Shown here: in pieces, positions 7,138-12,004 of the stretch
Position numbering within the stretch: position 1 is the stretch's first letter
How the letters are laid out: every line of letters begins with the position of its first letter
From: Desulfovibrio sp.
Lineage (GTDB): Bacteria > Desulfobacterota > Desulfovibrionia > Desulfovibrionales > Desulfovibrionaceae
Length of the DNA stretch: 12,004 bases
Assembly: GCF_019424165.1 (NCBI RefSeq)
Contig: NZ_JAHZAA010000031.1
Location: 5,303 to 17,306, forward strand
Direction of reading: 5' to 3'
Notes under the pieces: model-generated
The model's database searches: none
What the model was told of the DNA's origin: nothing
Seen by the model: the letters and a program-made list of their open reading frames with translations, nothing else
Translations under genes and position numbers: made by a program

Positions 7138-8448
7138 ATGTCTCAGTCGATCGTGGACGATATTGACACGTCTTTGGCCAGCAACGCTAAAATCAAGGTT
7201 ATAGGCGTTGGCGGCGGCGGCGGCAATGCTGTGCAGAACATGATAGCCTCCGGTCTGCGCGGCGTGCAGTTTGTCTGCGCCAATACAGACGTGCAGGCCC
7301 TGGCCAAGAATGGCGCCTCTGTAAAAGTGCAGATGGGCGAAAAGCTCACCAAGGGCCTTGGTGCGGGCGCGAACCCTGCTATTGGCCGTGAAGCCGCAGT
7401 GGAAAGCGTCAATGCCATTCGTGAAGCCATCGGCGATGCAGACATGGTTTTTGTTACCGCCGGTATGGGTGGTGGTACGGGTACGGGCGCTGCGCCTGTG
7501 GTGGCCCAGGCCGCCAAGGAAATGGGCGCGCTCACAGTGGGCGTGGTTACCAAGCCGTTCAGCTTTGAAGGCGCCAAGCGCAAACGTGCCGCTGAAGCCG
7601 GGCTTGAAGACTTTAAGCAGCACGTGGACTGCCTTATCACCATTCCCAATGACCGCCTGCTGGCTTTTGCCCCCAAAAAAGCTCCTTTTGCTGAAATGCT
7701 GCAGAAAGCCAACGACGTGCTCTACTATGCCGTCAAAGGCATTTCGGATGTGATCGTGGGCGACGGGCTTATCAACCTGGACTTCGCGGACGTGCGTACA
7801 ACCATGTCTGAAGCGGGGCTGGCCCTTATGGGAACGGGCATCGCTTCTGGCGAAAACCGCGCCCGTGAGGCTGCCCAGCGCGCTATTATGAGCCCCCTGC
7901 TCGAAGATGTGTCGCTGGAAAGCGCCAAGGCTGTTCTTTACAATATTACTGCTCCTGAGGACATTACGGCTGAAGAAATCGCAGAAATCGGCGATATCAT
8001 CAGCGATGCCACACCCGAAGACTCCAATATCATTTTTGGTGTGGTTTTTGATGACAATATCGGCGATGAAATCCGGCTTACCGTCATTGCTACCGGCATT
8101 GAGGCCCCTCAGGTCATTCAGAGCCAGGCGCCGCAGGCTGCCACTGTGACCAACTTCCGCAAGCCTGGCCCTGACGCCGTCATGGCCGAGCCGCGCCGTA
8201 TGGGCCGTCTGGCTCAACAGCCCGCGGAAGAGCATGATATGGGTGAAGGGCGTCTGCCGCGCGCGTCACGCCGTTCTGAGGTAGAGCGCTGGTATGACGA
8301 AAACAGCAACCGCCCGCCGTATCTCCTCAAGCGTGAAGTCGTGAATCAGGGCGCTCGCCGCCGTGCGCACAATCCTGGTCAGGAAGATTTTACCTATGAT
8401 GAGGATGATTTCGAAATTCCTACCTTCATCCGCACGCAGGCCGACTAG
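7138..8448 (+). CDS. ftsZ: Cell division protein FtsZ
   Basis: FtsZ is the tubulin-like GTPase that polymerises into the Z ring at midcell. It has 436 residues. The nucleotide domain opens with VIGVGGGGGNAVQNM (21-35). The tubulin signature GGGTGTG is at 111-117, and the T7 catalytic loop is NLDFADVRT (213-221, with Asp215 and Asp218). After the globular core (to about 320) comes a charged, Pro/Arg-rich linker of about 100 residues. The C-terminal peptide DDFEIPTFIRTQAD (423-436) matches the conserved tail that binds FtsA and other partners. The start follows AGGAGAGG. It is the last gene of the cluster here; no lpxC follows. Confidence 0.98.
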   Translation: MSQSIVDDIDTSLASNAKIKVIGVGGGGGNAVQNMIASGLRGVQFVCANTDVQALAKNGASVKVQMGEKLTKGLGAGANPAIGREAAVESVNAIREAIGDADMVFVTAGMGGGTGTGAAPVVAQAAKEMGALTVGVVTKPFSFEGAKRKRAAEAGLEDFKQHVDCLITIPNDRLLAFAPKKAPFAEMLQKANDVLYYAVKGISDVIVGDGLINLDFADVRTTMSEAGLALMGTGIASGENRAREAAQRAIMSPLLEDVSLESAKAVLYNITAPEDITAEEIAEIGDIISDATPEDSNIIFGVVFDDNIGDEIRLTVIATGIEAPQVIQSQAPQAATVTNFRKPGPDAVMAEPRRMGRLAQQPAEEHDMGEGRLPRASRRSEVERWYDENSNRPPYLLKREVVNQGARRRAHNPGQEDFTYDEDDFEIPTFIRTQAD

Positions 8449-8473
8449 GTAGTTGATCTGTCCGATACAAGAT

Positions 8474-8555
8474 TTTCAGGGCTTGCCTCTTCGGCCCTGA
8501 AATGCCCGCCGGGAGGCCCATGGGGGGCCTCCCAGTGCGGGGCGTTACGCTCCGC
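8474..8555 (+). terminator. Three consecutive hairpins after ftsZ (possible end of dcw transcript)
   Basis: Three stems follow the ftsZ stop within about 107 nt. Stem 1 is TTTCAGGGC/GCCCTGAAA (8474-8482 with 8494-8502, 9 bp). Stem 2 is GGGAGGCCC/GGGCCTCCC (8511-8519 with 8525-8533, 9 bp, 5-base loop). Stem 3 is GCGGGGCG/CGCTCCGC (8537-8544 with 8548-8555, one G-T pair). None is followed directly by a T run; the nearest T-rich stretch is CGGGCTTTTTCTTT at 8581-8594. They could end or stabilise the 3' end of the dcw message. True intrinsic termination is unproven. Confidence 0.4.
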
Positions 8556-8603
8556 TGATGTCCGTGAAACCTGGGTTTTGCGGGCTTTTTCTTTGCCTTG
8601 CAG

Positions 8604-8708
8604 TCCGCTGTATTCCGTTGAGTTCCGTTGACAGCCGTGACATTTCTGGGGCAACTATTGGGGCATCTGGAGCGCATAAAAATATGGCTGCCTCTAAATG
8701 CCTCCAAA
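8604..8708. repeat. Cluster of short direct repeats with about 10-bp period
   Basis: TCCGCTGTAT (8604-8613), TCCGTTGAGT (8614-8623) and TCCGTTGACA (8624-8633) are head-to-tail 10-bp units, with a decayed fourth (GCCGTGACAT). GGGGCA occurs at 8648-8653 and 8660-8665. TGCCTCTAAA (8689-8698) and TGCCTCCAAA (8699-8708) form a second tandem pair. Helically phased short repeats of this kind resemble arm-type binding sites of tyrosine integrases, but no integrase is here, so that reading is inference. Confidence 0.5.
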
Positions 8709-8811
8709 TCGCGCTACAAACAATCAGGTCAAAAGCGCTATTGCGGCATACAACAAAGCGACATGTAACTGGGCAAAGGGCCTGTTTTGTCATACACGTC
8801 TACGCGTTGCT

Positions 8812-8828
8812 TCCATACGTCGTATGGA
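8812..8828. promoter_or_regulatory. Perfect 17-bp palindrome
   Basis: TCCATACG-T-CGTATGGA is an 8-bp inverted repeat around a single central base, the geometry of a dimeric regulator site. Its right arm runs into GGAGG (8826-8830), a Shine-Dalgarno-like string. No gene with a recognisable product follows closely, so a role as operator is inferred only from symmetry. Confidence 0.4.
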
Positions 8829-8850
8829 GGATTGAATCGTGAACTCGTCG

Positions 8851-8873
8851 CATGTTTTGCGAAACAAAACATG
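8851..8873. promoter_or_regulatory. Perfect 9-bp inverted repeat
   Basis: CATGTTTTG (8851-8859) and CAAAACATG (8865-8873) are exact reverse complements around the 5-base loop CGAAA. No T run follows. It starts 22 bases after the palindrome ending at 8828. It could be an operator or an RNA hairpin; nothing nearby decides which. Confidence 0.4.
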
Positions 8874-9156
8874 AATCATGCGGTGGGGAGCAACGAAAAA
8901 ACAATGGACACCTGCCAGATTTTGATTGATAATTCAGTAAGAAACCGCTGCCTGTATACTCTTTTGAGGTTATAGGGATTGCTTTTCCCATTGTGTTACG
9001 GTCTGTCGTTTTAGCGCGGATACGTTTATTGCGCCGGATAGGCATGGCTTTTCATCAAAGCCGGGTCATTGTGGGAGCTTACGCGGTAGGTTCCTTTTTT
9101 TATTTGGAAAGTTAGCTGAGTGGATTGTAACAGCCAGGACGCGTGACGGAATTTTT

Positions 9157-9186
9157 TTCAAGCGAGCAGGCCACCGCGCATAGAAT
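9157..9186 (+). promoter_or_regulatory. Possible ddh promoter
   Basis: TAGAAT (9181-9186) matches five of six bases of the -10 consensus and lies 48 nt before the ddh ATG. The best partner, TTCAAG (9157-9162), is a poor -35 at 18-bp spacing. ddh must have its own or a distant promoter if transcription from ftsZ stops, so this is a candidate only. Confidence 0.25.
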
Positions 9187-9233
9187 TTACAATCTGCGGT
9201 TGCACATGAAAACAAAGAGGATAGGAGGAATAT

Positions 9234-10157
9234 ATGAGCACAATCAAGGTTGCAGTGCACGGACTGGGCAATATCGGCAAGGCTGTCATTGATTGTCTGC
9301 TTTGCGCCCGGGATTTTGATTGCCTTGGTGTCGTGAGGCGTGCTTCTTCCTTGGGTACCCAGTCTTTATTTTTGCAAGGAGTGCCGGACTACGCTTCCAT
9401 TGATGCGTTGATAGCTGAGCGTGGCAGGCCGGATGTTGCAGTAATTTGTGGCCCATCCAGAAATGTGCCTGTGGACGCGCGCCACTATATGGAAAAAAAT
9501 ATCAGCACCGTTGACAGCTTTGATATCCACTCTGAAATCCCGCAAGTCGTCGCAGATCTGGACACGGTGGCCAAGGCTGCGGGCAGGGCGTGCATAACCG
9601 CAGCAGGGTGGGACCCGGGGACTGATTCTGTGCTGCGTGCGCTTTTTGAAGCCATGACGCCTGCAGGAACGACGTTCACCAATTTTGGCCGGGGACGTTC
9701 CATGGGCCACTCCGTAGCTGCAAGGGCTGTTTCCGGCGTGGAAAACGCCTGCTCCATCACCATTCCCATTGGTGGCGGCAAGCATTCGCGTCTGGTCTAC
9801 GTTCTTCCTGCTGCGGGAGCTTCCTTTGCCGATATCAAGCAACGAATTGCCGCAGATCCCTATTTCAGCAATGATCCGTTGGATGTGCGTGAAGTTGGCA
9901 GCCAGGAAGAGCTGGATGCCGTGGCCGATAATTCTCATGGCGTGCTTATGGAACGCATCGGCGCTTCCGGAAGCGCTTCCAACCAGCGGCTGAGCTTTGA
10001 CATGCGTATTGATAATCCGGCCTTGACTGCACAGGTTCTGGTTTCATGCGCACGGGCTGTCACGCGGCTGAATCCCGGTTGCCATACACTGATTGACGTG
10101 CCCCCGGTGGCTCTGTTGCCCGGCGACCGTATGAAAAATATTGCCCGGTTGGTTTGA
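9234..10157 (+). CDS. ddh: meso-diaminopimelate D-dehydrogenase (Ddh)
   Basis: Ddh interconverts L-tetrahydrodipicolinate plus ammonia and NADPH with meso-diaminopimelate (EC 1.4.1.16), a one-step route to DAP for lysine and for the cell wall ligase MurE. It has 307 residues; known members are about 300-326. The N-terminal Rossmann fold shows GLGNIG (10-15). Substrate-site blocks are DSFDIHSEIP (94-103), TAAGWDPGTDS (122-132), GRSMGHSVAAR (154-164) and HGVLMERIG (235-243), and NPALTAQVLVSCARAVTR (261-278) is a family C-terminal motif. SMGHSVA rather than SQGHSDA fits the branch found in anaerobes rather than the Corynebacterium type. The site AGGAGG (9223-9228) lies 5 nt before the ATG. The gene stands alone after a long gap, and placement beside the dcw cluster fits a cell wall role. 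A terminator follows. Confidence 0.9.
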   Translation: MSTIKVAVHGLGNIGKAVIDCLLCARDFDCLGVVRRASSLGTQSLFLQGVPDYASIDALIAERGRPDVAVICGPSRNVPVDARHYMEKNISTVDSFDIHSEIPQVVADLDTVAKAAGRACITAAGWDPGTDSVLRALFEAMTPAGTTFTNFGRGRSMGHSVAARAVSGVENACSITIPIGGGKHSRLVYVLPAAGASFADIKQRIAADPYFSNDPLDVREVGSQEELDAVADNSHGVLMERIGASGSASNQRLSFDMRIDNPALTAQVLVSCARAVTRLNPGCHTLIDVPPVALLPGDRMKNIARLV

Positions 10158-10208
10158 TGGCATCCCCAAAACGTGTGTGATTAAAGATACTCAGCCCGCA
10201 GTTTGCTA

Positions 10209-10247
10209 AAAATCCCCTTCCGGAAATGCTCCGGAAGGGGATTTTTT
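10209..10247 (+). terminator. Strong intrinsic terminator after ddh, probably bidirectional
   Basis: CCCCTTCCGG (10214-10223) and CCGGAAGGGG (10231-10240) form a perfect 10-bp stem with a 7-base loop. ATTTTTT follows on the + strand. AAAAAT precedes it and reads as ATTTTT on the - strand. It ends ddh and can also stop the convergent - strand transcript whose last gene ends at 10353. Confidence 0.9.
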
Positions 10248-10352
10248 AATATCTTCATGCCTCTGGCAGGGCTTCTGTATAATACAACTTCGTGTCGCTT
10301 TACACAGTTGCACTGTCTGGCGGCAGCGCTATGATCTGGCTGCTCAGGATGA

Positions 10353-10784
10353 TTATCTGGCGCAAAGACGAGCAGCGGGAATGATGGTGAAGTTGTTTGC
10401 CTGCAATACTTCAACGGCCTGATCGACCTTGTCAAAGCGAAAAATCATAACGGCGCTTTCTTCTTCGCGCTGAACAAAAGCATACATGTACTCAACATTT
10501 ATGCCGTTGCGCGAAACAAGCTGGAGAACTGAATCAAGGCCGCCGGGGGCGTCTGTAACTTCTACAGCCACCACACTGGTGCGTCCCAGTGTGAAGCCCT
10601 TTTCTTTGAGTATGGTTTTAGCCTTTTCGTGATCGCAAACGATCATGCGCAAAATGCCAAAGTCCGAGGTGTCTGCAAGGGAAAGCGCCCGGATATTGAT
10701 GCCTGCTTCGGCCAGGGCATGCGTTACTTCTGCGAGGCGTCCGGCCCTGTTTTCCAAAAAAACGGATAATTGCTCTGCTTTCAT
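10353..10784 (-). CDS. Tandem ACT-domain protein of unknown ligand
   Basis: This small cytoplasmic protein of 143 residues consists of two ACT domains with nothing attached. The first (about 4-66) has ENRAGRL (11-17) and AGINIRALS (27-35). The second (about 72-138) has DAPGGLDSVL (78-87) and NGINVEYMYAF (93-103). The D/N-x-x-G turn followed by AGINI is the ACT ligand-binding signature. Such proteins usually sense amino acids, but the ligand and target cannot be read here. AAAGGA (10792-10797, read on the - strand) lies 7 nt before the ATG. It starts 29 nt after tatA, so the two are probably co-transcribed, though no functional link is known to me. Its end faces the ddh terminator. Confidence 0.85.
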   Translation of the reverse strand: MKAEQLSVFLENRAGRLAEVTHALAEAGINIRALSLADTSDFGILRMIVCDHEKAKTILKEKGFTLGRTSVVAVEVTDAPGGLDSVLQLVSRNGINVEYMYAFVQREEESAVMIFRFDKVDQAVEVLQANNFTIIPAARLCAR

Positions 10785-10813
10785 GACAAAATCCTTTATA
10801 TCATCCGGCCGAC

Positions 10814-11023
10814 TCAGGCTTTATGGCTGGTATCGTCATCAGTGGAAGAAGGCTTTTTGTCCTTTGGCGTGATGTCGATTTCATCAGGTTCGGAAGATGC
10901 GCGGCGGAAGTTGCGGATGGCTTTGCCAAGTCCGCCGCCGAGTTCCGGCAGCTTGTTCGCGCCGAAAACCAGCAGAACTACCACCAGTATGAGCAACAAT
11001 TCTTGCATGCCAATGCCGAACAT
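10814..11023 (-). CDS. tatA: Sec-independent protein translocase subunit TatA
   Basis: TatA forms the pore-like assembly that lets folded twin-arginine proteins cross the inner membrane. It has 69 residues. A short N-terminus precedes one membrane helix (about 8-21). The FG pair at 20-21 forms the hinge, followed by the amphipathic helix KLPELGGGLGKAIRNFRR (24-41) and a charged, disordered tail. TatA/TatE fits better than TatB by length and by the LPELGGGLGKAIRNF pattern. GGAGG (11032-11036, - strand) lies 8 nt before the ATG. Neither tatB nor tatC lies beside it, so the rest of the system is elsewhere. Many sulfate-reducer hydrogenases and dehydrogenases use Tat, which fits the suspected organism. 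Confidence 0.94.
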   Translation of the reverse strand: MFGIGMQELLLILVVVLLVFGANKLPELGGGLGKAIRNFRRASSEPDEIDITPKDKKPSSTDDDTSHKA

Positions 11024-11073
11024 GCGGCAAGCCTCCGTTATGGGGTTGGGCTAAAAGCCGGGTTGCGCCTCAG

Positions 11074-11102
11074 AACATAAGCCGCACAGGCCCTGAGGTC
11101 AA
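11074..11102 (-). promoter_or_regulatory. Probable sigma-70 type promoter of tatA and the ACT gene
   Basis: Read on the - strand, TTGACC (11097-11102) and TATGTT (11074-11079) are separated by exactly 17 bp. They match five and four of six consensus bases. The -10 box lies 50 nt before the tatA ATG, a plausible leader. An inverted repeat, CCTCAG/CTGAGG (11068-11073 with 11093-11098), brackets the spacer and might be an operator. Confidence 0.5.
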
Positions 11103-11169
11103 GGCGGCATATAGCTGTTGCAAAGAATGGGGCGGTGTAAAAAAACACTGCGCACTCGTCCTGTTGCAG

Positions 11170-11216
11170 AAAAAGCATCGCGGGCCTTTTTCCTGTTGTC
11201 AGAAAAAAGGCCCGCG
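11170..11216 (-). terminator. Hairpin terminator after the RTX gene
   Basis: CGCGGGCCTTTTT (11179-11191) pairs with AAAAAGGCCCGCG (11204-11216), a 13-bp stem, extended by three more pairs past one mismatch. On the - strand it is followed four bases later by TTTTT (11170-11174). It lies 23 nt after the stop of the RTX gene and insulates tatA from it. Confidence 0.65.
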
Positions 11217-11239
11217 GCATTATAGTATCGCTTTTTTGC

Positions 11240-12004
11240 TTATATGCCTTCAGCCAGCGCCGCCTTGGCAACCAGTATGGTCATACTGTCGTTGCTAAAG
11301 GCCACATAGTCGTTGGACATGCTGCTTGGCGTCTGATCGGTGTTAACGTTCCAGTCAGAAGACAGCACTATTTTTTCGTTAGTGTTCAGGAGCACACCGC
11401 GGCTTTCAAGGTCGGCCAGGCTGGTCAGCCCCTTTCCGCCATCCGTCACAAAGATTTCTATGTTCTGGATGGTATTGGTGGCAGGGTTGGCAAACAGGCT
11501 GTCAAGGGTGTCTTTGTCCGCACCGATCATCATGTCGATGCCGGTGCCGCCATCCATAACCGTGTTGCTGGCGCTGAACACCAGCACGTCATTGCCTTCA
11601 CCGCCATAGAGCTGGTTGCTGCCGGAACCGCCGTCAAGATAGTCATTGCCTGCGCCGCCGTACAGGATATCGTTGCCGTCGCCGCCGAACAGCGCCTCGT
11701 TGCCGATGCCGCCCTTGATGATGTCATCACCGCCGGAACCGAGCAGCAGGTTGTCTGAACTGTCACCATACAGGATGCCGGGAGTATCCAGCCCTTTAAC
11801 GGTATGGTCGCTGTTGACGGTGATCTCAAGTTTGCTGTTCACAGTTTCCCATCCGTCATGCACGGTGGTGGTGAACGTTTCATTCAGCGTGCTGCCCTTG
11901 GCAAGATGCTGCACCGTGGTATTGCTCATATCCAGCTCATACGTGTACTGGCCGGTAGCGCTGTCAATGGTCAGGGTGCCGTACTGCCCCTGAAGGGTGA
12001 TGGA
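11240..12004 (-). CDS. C-terminal part of a VCBS/RTX calcium-binding, type I secreted protein
   Basis: Only the last 254 residues are here; the frame is open to the right edge, so the start lies beyond the window. An internal Met at 11929 is not the true start, because the residues before it belong to the domain. The fragment opens with GQYGTLTIDSATGQYTYELD, the hallmark of VCBS-type repeats of large surface adhesins. RTX nonapeptides follow (about residues 78-158), such as LFGGDGNDI and LYGGAGNDY, which bind calcium in a beta-roll outside the cell. The last 95 or so residues are acidic and Cys-free, end in AALAEGI, and fit a C-terminal type I secretion signal. No exporter genes (ABC transporter, membrane fusion protein) are in view. 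A large adhesin, protease or lipase are all possible; VCBS favours an adhesin. Confidence 0.88.
   Translation of the reverse strand, partial: SITLQGQYGTLTIDSATGQYTYELDMSNTTVQHLAKGSTLNETFTTTVHDGWETVNSKLEITVNSDHTVKGLDTPGILYGDSSDNLLLGSGGDDIIKGGIGNEALFGGDGNDILYGGAGNDYLDGGSGSNQLYGGEGNDVLVFSASNTVMDGGTGIDMMIGADKDTLDSLFANPATNTIQNIEIFVTDGGKGLTSLADLESRGVLLNTNEKIVLSSDWNVNTDQTPSSMSNDYVAFSNDSMTILVAKAALAEGI
11531..11773 (-). repeat. RTX nonapeptide array (27-bp coding repeats)
   Basis: Nine consecutive nine-residue units run from LYGDSSDNL to MDGGTGIDM. Most fit GGxGxDxLx; the eighth, LVFSASNTV, is decayed. At DNA level this is a 27-bp period with partly conserved units, so it is prone to length variation. 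Confidence 0.85.

Larger units (their letters stand above)
8449..9233. other. 785-base intergenic region without a convincing gene
   Basis: Between ftsZ and ddh I find no protein that resembles a family in any frame, although open frames of up to about 90 codons exist. The left part holds the three hairpins. Bases 8604-8708 contain short tandem repeats with a period near 10 bp. Two perfect palindromes lie at 8812-8828 and 8851-8873. From about 8650 on the DNA becomes AT-richer than the coding regions: 25 of 60 bases are G or C in 8881-8940 by my count. It may be a scar of a lost element, decayed genes, or a long regulatory leader. I see no tRNA or intact integrase. Confidence 0.6.

Noticed and set aside
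7081..8235. 384-codon open frame on the - strand opposite ftsZ
   Set aside because: Antisense shadow in a biased-codon gene, no domain and no credible start signal.
8426..8842. Overlapping open frames of 69-94 codons on both strands in the ftsZ-ddh gap
   Set aside because: They overlap each other, run through the hairpins and repeats, lack good ribosome sites and resemble no family. I could not identify an integrase remnant in them.
8926..8960. TTGATA ... TATACT as a promoter in the gap
   Set aside because: The boxes are 23 bp apart, too far for a sigma-70 promoter, and no closer -35 fits well.
9046..9062. GGCTTT/AAAGCC hairpin as a terminator or riboswitch part
   Set aside because: Only 6 bp with no T run, and I could not match the surroundings to a lysine or other riboswitch pattern.
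8449..9233. tRNA gene or CRISPR array in the gap
   Set aside because: No T-loop or anticodon arm pattern and no repeat-spacer structure; the repeats present are about 10 bp and contiguous.

Overview
The window is a bacterial chromosomal segment of moderately high GC. It carries the distal half of a division and cell wall (dcw) cluster, followed by a short accessory stretch. The proteins look like those of Desulfovibrio-type sulfate reducers (Desulfovibrionaceae). That assignment rests on recognising the protein styles and the gene order, not on a database search. Envelope chemistry fits a Gram-negative, meso-diaminopimelate (DAP) type peptidoglycan.

Bases 1-8448, all on the + strand, read murD (3' end only), ftsW, murG, murC, murB, ftsQ, ftsA, ftsZ. 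The genes are packed tightly. murD/ftsW overlap by 4 nt, ftsW/murG by 22, murC/murB by 8 and murB/ftsQ by 16. Only short gaps precede murC, ftsA and ftsZ, and each of those three has a clear ribosome binding site. MurD, MurC, MurB and MurG make lipid II from UDP-GlcNAc and amino acids. FtsW polymerises it at the septum, and FtsQ, FtsA and FtsZ build the division machine. The order resembles the E. coli cluster, but murB sits where ddl would be, and no lpxC follows ftsZ.

Bases 8449-9233 are a 785-base gap with no convincing gene. It holds three consecutive hairpins just after ftsZ, a patch of roughly 10-bp tandem repeats and two perfect palindromes. It becomes visibly AT-richer than the genes around it. 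This is the least explained part of the window.

Bases 9234-10157 (+) encode a meso-DAP dehydrogenase (ddh), which supplies the DAP used by the cell wall ligases. It is followed by a strong terminator that looks bidirectional.

Bases 10353-11023 are on the - strand: tatA, then a tandem ACT-domain protein, probably one transcript from a promoter near 11074-11102. Bases 11240-12004 (-) are the C-terminal end of a VCBS/RTX calcium-binding protein of the type I secreted adhesin kind, whose start lies beyond the window.

I found no CRISPR array, rRNA, tRNA or intact mobile element. Most of the window is a standard dcw cluster. I do not see a clearly new system; the best leads are the 8449-9233 gap, a possible 19-codon gene between ftsQ and ftsA, and a Cys in the MurB proton-donor position.
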